From contig CALXMT010000003.1 of NCBI GenBank assembly GCA_944389545.1, forward strand, positions 62,001 through 126,000: a stretch of DNA of 64,000 nt, given 5' to 3'. The notes beneath the pieces are model-generated. The model saw only the letters and a list, made by a program, of their open reading frames with translations, was not told where the DNA came from and did no database searches. The position numbers were made by a program, and so were the translations under genes. Origin of the DNA: an uncultured Kiritimatiellota bacterium. Its GTDB lineage: Bacteria > Verrucomicrobiota > Kiritimatiellia > RFP12 > DVOR01. Positions 47,662-54,883 of this stretch are shown here, in pieces. Numbering within the stretch: the stretch's first letter is position 1; each line of letters opens with the position of its first letter.

Positions 47662-49916
47662 GGGCCGTCCCCCTTTCCGTCCTTGTTGATTCCGTAGGTC
47701 TGGTCTTTTTCCTTGCCGAGGTCCGCGTCGCCCGTGCCGTCGTTTTGCGCGGCCGTTGCGGCGATGGCGCCCCAATCCAGCTTGCTCGGGTCGAGCCCCG
47801 CGGAGGTCTTCAGGTTCAGCTTCTGCGCGAACTGCACCTCCAGCGCCATCGCCTTGTCCACGTTCGTCCCAAGCTGCCCGGCCACGGAGTCGAGCTGGCC
47901 GATGGCGTCGTGCAGGGTCTTCAGGCGCGCGCTCAACGTCTGGAAATCCTTGTCTTTGGCGTTCTTCTTCTTGGCGTTCTTCAGTGCGTCGCCCACCTGC
48001 TTCGCCTGCTTGGACAGGTTGGCGGAGGTCGAGGCGATGGCCTCGCATTCCCAGCCGATGTCCCGCGCCACGGTGTTGATTTGGTCGCGCAGCGCCTTGA
48101 GTTCGGCGTAGGTCTGCCTCCACTTCGCCTGCAGGGCCTCGGGGGTGATTTCCTCGTTGCCGTCCGTCAGGTCGTCGCCGGAGAGGTTCCGCATCGTGTC
48201 GGGGTCCAGCTCGATGCCGGAGGCGCTCGAGGTCTCGCCCACGCGCTTGGCGAGTTCCGCGATGGTGGCGTCAAGCCACTTGTGCAACGTCGCCAACTTC
48301 TGAACGGCGGTCTGGGCCGTGGCGGTGGCGGAGACTAACCGTGTGCCCAGCCCGGCGGAGAGGCCCGTGGCCTGGCCGTGCCCTTGCGCTACCGTCAGCG
48401 CCTCCTCCCACTGCTGTTTGTCCGCGGCGGCCGCCCCCCATCCAACGGGCGAGGGCAACCCGCCCAGGATCCCGAGGTAACGCTCGCGCTTGGAGTCTTC
48501 GCCTTCGTAGAAGAGCCATTCGCGTCTCTGATAACCCTTCAGGTAACTCCGCAGGGTCGCAGCATCGAGGTATCGCGAGCTCCACCACACGCCGTCCTGC
48601 GCCTCACTCCAACTCTTCTTGTAAGGCTCCGGATTGCTGTTCGCATAGGCCAGATCCTTCCACGGCTGGATGTGCTTCGTCTTGAGGACACCGCCCTTCA
48701 TGTCCAACGGCTCGCGCGTGTTGCGGTAGCGCATCAGGAAGAGTTCGATCTTCAGGTCATGCACAATCTGGTCCGAGACCTTCTGATACTCCCCCGGTTG
48801 GTTCTGCGCCGGCGGCGTGTAGGCCGTCGGGTTGGAGGACTTCAGGTGTTCGTTCTTGAGCATCGGCTCGAGCAACGTCAGGCAGTGGCCCGTGGCCCAG
48901 ACCCCCTTGTCGGAGCGGTCGCCGCCCCAGAAGAAGGGGAAGAGCCAGTCGCTCGCCATCGGCCAGCGCACGCGCACATAGGCCGCCTGCCCCTCCAGCC
49001 CCGGGGCCTTGCCCTTGATATGCGGCTGCCGGAGCGTCCCCGTCGCCCCCAGGAATTGGATGTCGCCCTCGTTCGCGGTGTAGACCTTCACCAGCGGGCC
49101 GCCCTTCTTGCCCTTGCCCACCGTCGCGAACTGCACGCGCTGGTAGGCCTTCTGCAGGTTCCGCGCGTAATGCTTCGTGGCGCTGAAGGAGCCGTCCTTC
49201 TGGTCCAGCGCGTCGGAGATCTTCGTCCCGATGCCGTTCAGCGTCTTCTGCGCCCACTCCGAAACGGGCTTCAGCAACTGTTTCGCCACGGCGTTGAAGA
49301 TCGGCTGCGCGATGACCCCCAGCAGTTGGCTTGCCAGCCCGCTCAGCAGGTCTCCCGTCGGCAGGCCGAACTGCGAGAGATCCGGAGCCTTCGCGGCCAA
49401 GGCCTCTGCGAGCATCTTGCTCAGCCCATTCTCCTTGTCCGTCAGCATCTCCATCGGCGCCTTCACGATGATGGAGAGCAGGTCGCCCATCTCATGCCCC
49501 GGCACCCCCGTGTAACCCATCGAGCTGCCGGACATCAGCATCACCGTCGTCAGCGTCCGTTGGTCGCCGAATTGGTTCAGCAGCTTGATGACGTCGTTCA
49601 CCCCGCTCCCCGCCTGCTTTGCGATGTCGGACTTCGCGTCGAGGGCTTTGATCTTGAAGAGCTCCGTGTTCTTCCCGTCGGGCTTCACCTTCATGATCCG
49701 CCCCACCTGCCACGCCGCGTGGTTCGCCATCACCGAGGCGTCCCAAAAGGTCGCCAACTCAATCAGCAGCGATGCCATCATCAGGAAGAGCGGCGCCAGA
49801 AAGGCAAACTCCACATAGGCGCTTCCACGCCCGCTCCGCAGACGCCGCCCCCCCGCCGCCAGGACGCGCCGTTCCCCGGCGTCCCGCGCGAAGAGCCGCC
49901 GCAACCACCCCCTCAC
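47649..49916 (-). CDS. Very large TadE-like pilus protein
   Basis: 755 residues. After an Arg-rich leader (VRGWLRRLFARDAGERR), RSGRGSAYVEF leads into the helix AFLAPLFLMMASLLIELATFW, the Gly/Glu+5 pattern of a TadE-like pseudopilin. The rest, over 680 residues, is far longer than ordinary TadE (about 150-200). It contains Trp/Tyr-rich globular segments and, near the C terminus, a long coiled-coil-like region (about 560-700, SKQAKQVGDALKNAKKKNAKDKDF). The GTG start at 49916 overlaps the prepilin peptidase stop (GTGA). It is a candidate minor tip or adhesin-like subunit; this is inference from size and position. Confidence 0.75.
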   Translation of the reverse strand: MRGWLRRLFARDAGERRVLAAGGRRLRSGRGSAYVEFAFLAPLFLMMASLLIELATFWDASVMANHAAWQVGRIMKVKPDGKNTELFKIKALDAKSDIAKQAGSGVNDVIKLLNQFGDQRTLTTVMLMSGSSMGYTGVPGHEMGDLLSIIVKAPMEMLTDKENGLSKMLAEALAAKAPDLSQFGLPTGDLLSGLASQLLGVIAQPIFNAVAKQLLKPVSEWAQKTLNGIGTKISDALDQKDGSFSATKHYARNLQKAYQRVQFATVGKGKKGGPLVKVYTANEGDIQFLGATGTLRQPHIKGKAPGLEGQAAYVRVRWPMASDWLFPFFWGGDRSDKGVWATGHCLTLLEPMLKNEHLKSSNPTAYTPPAQNQPGEYQKVSDQIVHDLKIELFLMRYRNTREPLDMKGGVLKTKHIQPWKDLAYANSNPEPYKKSWSEAQDGVWWSSRYLDAATLRSYLKGYQRREWLFYEGEDSKRERYLGILGGLPSPVGWGAAAADKQQWEEALTVAQGHGQATGLSAGLGTRLVSATATAQTAVQKLATLHKWLDATIAELAKRVGETSSASGIELDPDTMRNLSGDDLTDGNEEITPEALQAKWRQTYAELKALRDQINTVARDIGWECEAIASTSANLSKQAKQVGDALKNAKKKNAKDKDFQTLSARLKTLHDAIGQLDSVAGQLGTNVDKAMALEVQFAQKLNLKTSAGLDPSKLDWGAIAATAAQNDGTGDADLGKEKDQTYGINKDGKGDGPWKR

Positions 49917-50428
49917 GCAAAAAACCTCCAGAAGACGGCGAAGAGACTCCCCGCCGCGATCGCCAGCCCATAGGGCACCGTCGGCACGCGCCGCAGTCCC
50001 TTCCTCCGTCGCGCCCGCCCGCCAAAGGCAATGCGCCCGGCGTTCGCCAGCGTGCTCCACACCCGCCCGCTCCAGACCATCACGACGATCGCCAACACCC
50101 CGCCGGCCAGGCACGTGTGCGCCAGCGCCGGCAACACCAACGGCCAGCCCACCATCGCGCCCACCCCCGCCATCAGCTTCAGGTCGCCCCCGCCCAACGC
50201 CCCCATCAGGCAAAACGGCAGGAAGACGCCGCCCCCCACCGCCAGCCCGATGAACGCGTCAAGCAACCCCGCCCAGTCGCCCTCAAGCAGCCCCGCCCCC
50301 AGGCCGAAGACCATCATCGCCAACGTCAGCCAATTCGGGATCCGCCGAAAGCGGATCTCGGAATAACAGGCGAACACCAACGGCACCGGCAGCAGCAGGC
50401 ACGCCAACGGCAACGAGGAAATCGGCAT
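49913..50428 (-). CDS. cpaA: Prepilin peptidase (A24 family, CpaA/TadV)
   Basis: 171 residues, polytopic. Processes Flp prepilins and TadE/G-like pseudopilins at the inner membrane. The second catalytic aspartate is in GGGDLKL (Asp82). The first catalytic position, normally Asp in DxRxRRIPN, reads EIRFRRIPNWLT with Glu24 in its place, an acidic but unusual substitution. About five membrane helices. Located between the Flp pilin genes and the TadE-like gene, overlapping the latter by four bases. Given intact operon context it is probably functional. Confidence 0.86.
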   Translation of the reverse strand: MPISSLPLACLLLPVPLVFACYSEIRFRRIPNWLTLAMMVFGLGAGLLEGDWAGLLDAFIGLAVGGGVFLPFCLMGALGGGDLKLMAGVGAMVGWPLVLPALAHTCLAGGVLAIVVMVWSGRVWSTLANAGRIAFGGRARRRKGLRRVPTVPYGLAIAAGSLFAVFWRFFA

Positions 50429-50443
50429 GGAAGCCTCGGGCTG

Positions 50444-50638
50444 TCAGAAGATGGGCAGGCGGATCAGCAGTTGTCGGAACGCAAAATCCGCCCCAAGCGC
50501 GCGAAACGCGGCCGAACCCGGGGCAAAGACCGTCATCGCCGCCAGAAAGACCAGCGCCGTCAACAGGCTATACTCCAGGTACGCGCTCCCGCGCTCGGCG
50601 GAGACGCGCCGGACCGCACGTTTCAGCCAACGGACCAT
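50444..50638 (-). CDS. Flp pilin-like small protein 1
   Basis: 64 residues. Basic leader (VRWLKRAVRRVSAER), then GSAYLEYSLL running into the helix LTALVFLAAMTVFAPGSAAF. Gly followed at +5 by Glu-Tyr is the Flp/type IVb prepilin cleavage pattern. The short C terminus ends LLIRLPIF. One of three tandem pilin-like genes; the tail differs from the others, so it may be a minor pilin. Directly upstream of the prepilin peptidase on the same transcript. Confidence 0.78.
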   Translation of the reverse strand: MVRWLKRAVRRVSAERGSAYLEYSLLTALVFLAAMTVFAPGSAAFRALGADFAFRQLLIRLPIF

Positions 50639-50654
50639 CGGGTCTCCAAAAGGC

Positions 50655-50882
50655 TCACTTGGTCGGGGTCTTGTTGTTCGAGCCGGCCGCGGAAGTGTCG
50701 GCCTTCAGGTTGGCCGTCTTGACGCCCTCGGTCACATTCTCGGTCTGCTCGCCCGTCGCGGAGAAGAGGCTCTTCAGCTCATCGCCGAAGAACATCGCCG
50801 CCACGGCCACCACGATGGCCACCAGGCCCGCCAACAGGGCGTACTCGATGAAGGTCGCGCCCTTCTTGCTTTTCAGTTGCAT
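50655..50882 (-). CDS. Flp family type IVb pilin 2
   Basis: 75 residues, the best match to a major Flp pilin. Leader MQLKSKK, cleavage after Gly in KKGATFIEYALLAGLVAIV (Glu-Tyr at +5/+6), hydrophobic helix, then a polar tail rich in Thr, Asn and Ala (TEQTENVTEG-like) that would be the exposed surface of the fibre. The ATG at 50882 was chosen because MQLKSKKG is a typical short leader; the longer frame upstream overlaps pilin 3. Part of the Tad operon. Confidence 0.85.
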   Translation of the reverse strand: MQLKSKKGATFIEYALLAGLVAIVVAVAAMFFGDELKSLFSATGEQTENVTEGVKTANLKADTSAAGSNNKTPTK

Positions 50883-50923
50883 GGGTTGTTTGCTCCTTGT
50901 GCGTTGTGCCGGAAACCCCGGCG

Positions 50924-51136
50924 TCACTTCAGCACCCCGGCCGTCTTGTCGCCGAGGCTCTTGAAGAAATTCTTGATCTCTTCCCCGAAATACATCACGC
51001 CCACCGCCCCCACGATGCCGATCAGCGCCGCCAGCATCGCATATTCCAGAAAGGCGCTCCCCCGGCGTGACCGCCAGGCGCCATAGCGCGGGTAGCGCCC
51101 GCCCAGCCAATCCAAGGTCTGCTTCAGCCAATCCAT
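50924..51136 (-). CDS. Flp pilin-like small protein 3
   Basis: 70 residues. A longer leader (about 25 residues, DWLKQTLDWLGGRYPRYGAW) ends in SRRGSAFLEYAML, then a membrane helix (AALIGIVGAVGVMYFG) and a short tail EEIKNFFKSLGDKTAG. Same Gly/Glu-Tyr processing signature as its two neighbours. The gene lies 36 bases downstream of the small secreted protein that heads the operon. Which of the three is the major pilin cannot be told from sequence alone. Confidence 0.8.
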   Translation of the reverse strand: MDWLKQTLDWLGGRYPRYGAWRSRRGSAFLEYAMLAALIGIVGAVGVMYFGEEIKNFFKSLGDKTAGVLK

Positions 51137-51172
51137 CGCCGTCTCCTCCTACCTTATTATAAGCGGCCCCGC

Positions 51173-51388
51173 TCACAGAAAGCGTGACCACGACAGCCAC
51201 TCCGGCCAATCCGGGATCTCAAAGAAAAAGAAGTGACGTGGCCCGAAAAAGGATTTCGGCTGCGTCCGTTCCGCGTAAAAGGCCTCCTTGGCCTCCCAGG
51301 TCGCCACCGGCGCGGAAGGCGACGCCGCCTCGCCCGCGGCCGCCCAACCGACCGTCGCAATTGCCATCGCCAATAGCAATCCCTTCAT
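51173..51388 (-). CDS. Small secreted protein at the head of the tad operon
   Basis: 71 residues. Signal peptide MKGLLLAMAIATVGWAAAGEA, leaving about 50 residues rich in aromatic and Pro residues (SFFGPRHFFFFEIPDWPEWLSW). No known family. A very strong RBS, AAAGGAG, five to six bases before the ATG at 51388, sets the start; the in-frame region upstream is non-coding. First gene of the operon that runs uninterrupted to 35516. May be a periplasmic accessory or minor structural peptide. Confidence 0.7.
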   Translation of the reverse strand: MKGLLLAMAIATVGWAAAGEAASPSAPVATWEAKEAFYAERTQPKSFFGPRHFFFFEIPDWPEWLSWSRFL

Positions 51389-51849
51389 GGTGACTTCTCC
51401 TTTGATAGGATTACAGTAGCAAATTCCCCCCGTCCGCGCAATGGAAATCGAAGCAAATGGGTTGTGAACCCCTTCCTTGACGCCAGTGGCACGGTATGAC
51501 CGCCCAAGCCGTCCCCTGAAGGGCTCCGGCGAGACACTATAAGGGTCCGAGGTCAACCCTTATAGGGGGCGGTGGCCAACCCTTATAAGGTCGGTGATGA
51601 AAAAGTCAAAAGAGAAGCATAGCGTAAGGTGAATCCCTGAGTTCTCCGCTTTGAGATCTCTTTCAACATTCTCAAAAAGGGGCGAAAATTACCCCATCAC
51701 GCCCACTTTTTTACCTTTTTGCCTTCGTGAGTCCTGCTCGGCCTCCTTTTCTACATACATCATTATTCGTCTTTATGCCTATCGGCCACTTTTTCATCAG
51801 CGACTTATAGGGGGCCGTGAGTGACCTTATCGGGGCTTCTGGTGGGGTG
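51389..51849. other. Non-coding region between the tad operon and the C10 protease gene
   Basis: 461 bases, lower G+C in its middle. Holds palindrome array 2 (51533-51590) and two further half-spaced palindromes at 51801-51832. No gene seen. The tad promoter must lie near 51400-51450 but no convincing -35/-10 pair was found (a TACTGTAAT stretch is possible on the minus strand). Confidence 0.5.
51533..51590. repeat. Array 2: three CTATAG/CTTATAAG palindromes at 23-bp period
   Basis: TATA centres at 51538, 51561 and 51584, exactly 23 apart. Spacers GGTCCGAGGTC and GGCGGTGGCC; GGTCCGAGGTC is the complement of a spacer in array 1. A related pair lies at 51801 and 51823 (CTTATAGGGGG and CCTTATCGGGG, 22 apart). 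Confidence 0.8.
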
Positions 51850-54795
51850 TTACGGGGCGGCGCGGAGGCGGAAGAAGCGCGTGGGTGCGGCTTCCGCCTC
51901 GGGGGGCGTCACCTCGAAGATGCCGGACACCCGATCCTCAATGGTTGGCGTCGCCTCCACGGGTGCGAGCGCATCGAGCGTTTCCCCTGTTTCGAGGGTG
52001 ACGGGGATGTCGCGCGCGGCGAGGTCTGCGGCGGAGGCGTCCACGTCCCAAGAGGCGGCGTCAATCAGACGGAAGCTCACGGCCCCGGGCGTGACGCCCA
52101 GCACCTCGATGGCCGGCTTGGGCAGGGGGGGCACCAGGAGGTCGTCGCTGTACTCGTAGCCGAAGGTGGCGAGGTCCTCGATGCGGTCATAGGCCTCCTG
52201 GGCGGCGTGTTCGCCCTCTCGCTCGATGGCGTAAAGGAGCGCGTCAAGGTTGACGGCGGACCACTCGTCGAGAGGGGTCTCCGGGTCGGTGCTTTCGTTA
52301 ACCATACCTTTGAGCACGGCGCCGGGGAGGCGGTTGACCAGGCGAGCGTGGGCCCAAGCGATGTTGCCGGCGGCGTCCTCCGCGCCGATGGAGAGGATGG
52401 CGTCGTGGCCCATCGCGGCGTAGGTGTCCAGGAAGGCCGGGTCGAGGTTGAGCGTGAGGGAGGCGTTGCCTTCGCCGTCGAAGGCCACCTCGCCGGCGTC
52501 TCGCACCGCGTTGTCCACGGCGTCCGGGTCGAAGTCCTCCGCATCGGGGTCGAGGCCCAGCCACAGGCCATCGCTGAGGCAGACGGTGAAGGTGAGCTCC
52601 TCTTCCGCGGTGGCGTCCCGCACGTTGAATGTGATAGGTTCGGCGGGATTCGCGCCGAGGACGATGGTATCCTCGAGGGTGAGTTTGGGCGGCAGGTCCT
52701 CCTCGCCGATGGTGAGGGGCGTCCACAGCACGTCGCCGGCTGCTAACGCCTCCTCTTTCGTTTTGCCGACGACCACCGCCAGCCAGCACGTCTTGCCCTC
52801 CTCGATGGCAAGGTCTTCCGGGAGCGCCGCGAAGGCGTTGCCCGAGTCGAGCACCGTCGCGTCAAGGGCATAGGCCGCCTCCTCGATGGGGAGCGTGCCT
52901 TGGACGGAGACTGAGGCGATGCCGAAGGCGGGCGCGGTCGGCGGAAGCCCTTCCGTCTCGCTTTCCGACTCGGTGGTGGCGATGCAGAGGCGGAAGACGC
53001 CGACGTCCTCCGGCAGGTCAATCGTACACGTGCCTTGATCGCTCTCATCCGGCAGCGTCACTTCGTCGAGCTCCAGGATCTCGCCCGTGGGCTCCTGTTG
53101 CAGGAAGAGGACGAGGGGCACACCCGCCGCGTTCTCGCGAAGGGTACCGTCTTTATTGGTGAGGCGTCGCAGGTCGATGTCAACCGTGCTCCCGCCGTCG
53201 AAGAGCTCGGGCAACAACACGCCCGCCTTCAGACCGGGGCGATCCTCGCAGGTTAGGAGGGACTCCCCGTCGACCGTCTCCAGCGACCAGTTGGGGTCGC
53301 TGGCCGCCGCCTCTTCCAGGTCGGAGTCGCGCGTTTCGGGTTCCTGGGCGAAGGTCGCCACGCGCAGGACGCGGGCATCCGCGTCCGTGCAGAAACTGGA
53401 TTGTGCCTTTTGGGTCTGCCAGTAGGGCGACTCGTACCACCCGATGGAGGCGGGAAGGGGGCCTTGGATGGGCAGGCCGACGATTTGCCCGCATTGGAAG
53501 GGGATGAAGGCGGAGTTCTCCATCGGGAAGACCATGCCATCCTCGGTGAGGCCCTCGCCGTCACCGTCGTTCCGGTCGCGCACGCCCAGCCAGCCGTTGA
53601 AGCCTTTGCCCCAGCCGTAGTTCATCTTGGCGTAGCTGTACTTCTCCGTGAGGTTCGTGAGAGCCGAGTCCACGTTGTCGGCCCAGCCGTAGCAGACGAT
53701 TTCGTGGCCGGAGATGCCCGTCGGCGCGGGGATACCGTAAGCATGGATGGCCGTGCGGAAGGACTCGTGAAGGCCGGGGTCCAGCTCGTCCTCCGAGTCG
53801 GGCTCGGACCCGTTCGGGTTGAGGCGGATGTTTTCCTTGAAGGCCATCTTGTAGCCCATGCGCAAGGCCAGGGCCGGGCGGCAGTTTGTGGCGAAGGTCC
53901 CACCCGAGCCATCGGTGTCGTAGTCCATCTCCAGGATGGTGGCCCAGGCGTGGCAGAGGCGCGCGGCCTCGGCGCCGTCCCCGGTGTAGGCACCGCCGGA
54001 GTCGGCGGCGGGGAACCAATCCTCGCTGCGGATGGCGTCCCAGTCATAGGGTTTGCCCGGGGCCGCCACCATCAGCTTGCGGATGACGTCGGTCTCCTCG
54101 TCCGTGACGGACCCGGAGACCGCGACCCCGCGGAAGGCGTGGGGCCAGCGGAACCACGCCGCGGTCTGGGCCATCGCCAAGGCCACGCACCCGATGGCGC
54201 ACCGCGTGCCATAGTCGCCCAAGAGCGGCCGTCCGCCCTCGCCCACGATGGCGGCGTCTAGGCCCGGCGCGTAGAGATTCCACGGCAGGCATTGGTTCCA
54301 TTGCGTCGTGAAGGTGTTGATAGTGTCCCACGCGCCGCCCGCCGTTTCGATGTCCGTGTCCGGCGTGAAGGCGAGAAGGCTGACGCCGCCTTGCGGTGCG
54401 AGGAGTGAGTCCCAGGCGGGATGGCGGGGCGCTTCGGGCGCGAGGGAGAAGGCGCGGAGGAGGGGCGAAGGCTGCGGCATGCGCCAGAGGGCGGCGTCCA
54501 AGACCTCGGGCAGGTCGGCGGCGGGGAAGTCGTTCTCCTCGGAGAAGGCCACGACGGGGAAGCGCGCGTCATCGGCCTCGAGGGCGACGTAGCCCGCCGG
54601 GCGGAGGGGAACGACCCAGATGCCCGCGCCGTGGCGGTAGGCCTCGCCCACGCCCAACACGTGGCCGCGCAGGATGGCGTTCTGTTGGGCAAAGGCTAGG
54701 GCCGCGGCCTCGGCCTCGCCCGCGCCGACCTCGCCGCCGCGCACCGCGCACGCGGTCAACGCCGCCACCAAAACAAGGATGCAGCATCGCTTCAT
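51850..54795 (-). CDS. Secreted C10 family (streptopain-like) cysteine peptidase
   Basis: 981 residues. Signal peptide (1-20), Spi-like propeptide region (about 25-125), then the papain-like C10 domain: catalytic Cys203 in RCAIGCVALAMAQ, YDWDAIR, MDYDTDGSGGTF, catalytic His364 in GHEIVCYGW, and Asn392/Trp395 in MNYGWGKGFNGWLG. After about residue 420 a long C-terminal region (some 550 residues) of beta-rich, acidic segments follows, probably Ig-like or carbohydrate/surface-binding modules. RBS AAAAGGAGA precedes the ATG at 54795. Exported, likely extracellular; adjacent to a second secreted protease on the same strand. Confidence 0.88.
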   Translation of the reverse strand: MKRCCILVLVAALTACAVRGGEVGAGEAEAAALAFAQQNAILRGHVLGVGEAYRHGAGIWVVPLRPAGYVALEADDARFPVVAFSEENDFPAADLPEVLDAALWRMPQPSPLLRAFSLAPEAPRHPAWDSLLAPQGGVSLLAFTPDTDIETAGGAWDTINTFTTQWNQCLPWNLYAPGLDAAIVGEGGRPLLGDYGTRCAIGCVALAMAQTAAWFRWPHAFRGVAVSGSVTDEETDVIRKLMVAAPGKPYDWDAIRSEDWFPAADSGGAYTGDGAEAARLCHAWATILEMDYDTDGSGGTFATNCRPALALRMGYKMAFKENIRLNPNGSEPDSEDELDPGLHESFRTAIHAYGIPAPTGISGHEIVCYGWADNVDSALTNLTEKYSYAKMNYGWGKGFNGWLGVRDRNDGDGEGLTEDGMVFPMENSAFIPFQCGQIVGLPIQGPLPASIGWYESPYWQTQKAQSSFCTDADARVLRVATFAQEPETRDSDLEEAAASDPNWSLETVDGESLLTCEDRPGLKAGVLLPELFDGGSTVDIDLRRLTNKDGTLRENAAGVPLVLFLQQEPTGEILELDEVTLPDESDQGTCTIDLPEDVGVFRLCIATTESESETEGLPPTAPAFGIASVSVQGTLPIEEAAYALDATVLDSGNAFAALPEDLAIEEGKTCWLAVVVGKTKEEALAAGDVLWTPLTIGEEDLPPKLTLEDTIVLGANPAEPITFNVRDATAEEELTFTVCLSDGLWLGLDPDAEDFDPDAVDNAVRDAGEVAFDGEGNASLTLNLDPAFLDTYAAMGHDAILSIGAEDAAGNIAWAHARLVNRLPGAVLKGMVNESTDPETPLDEWSAVNLDALLYAIEREGEHAAQEAYDRIEDLATFGYEYSDDLLVPPLPKPAIEVLGVTPGAVSFRLIDAASWDVDASAADLAARDIPVTLETGETLDALAPVEATPTIEDRVSGIFEVTPPEAEAAPTRFFRLRAAP

Positions 54796-54883
54796 GGTCG
54801 TCTCCTTTTATAAGACAATACCTGATAAACAGGATAGCAGAAAGTTGTTGAGCCTTTGTGCGTCATGCACGCCTTCGCAGGAA

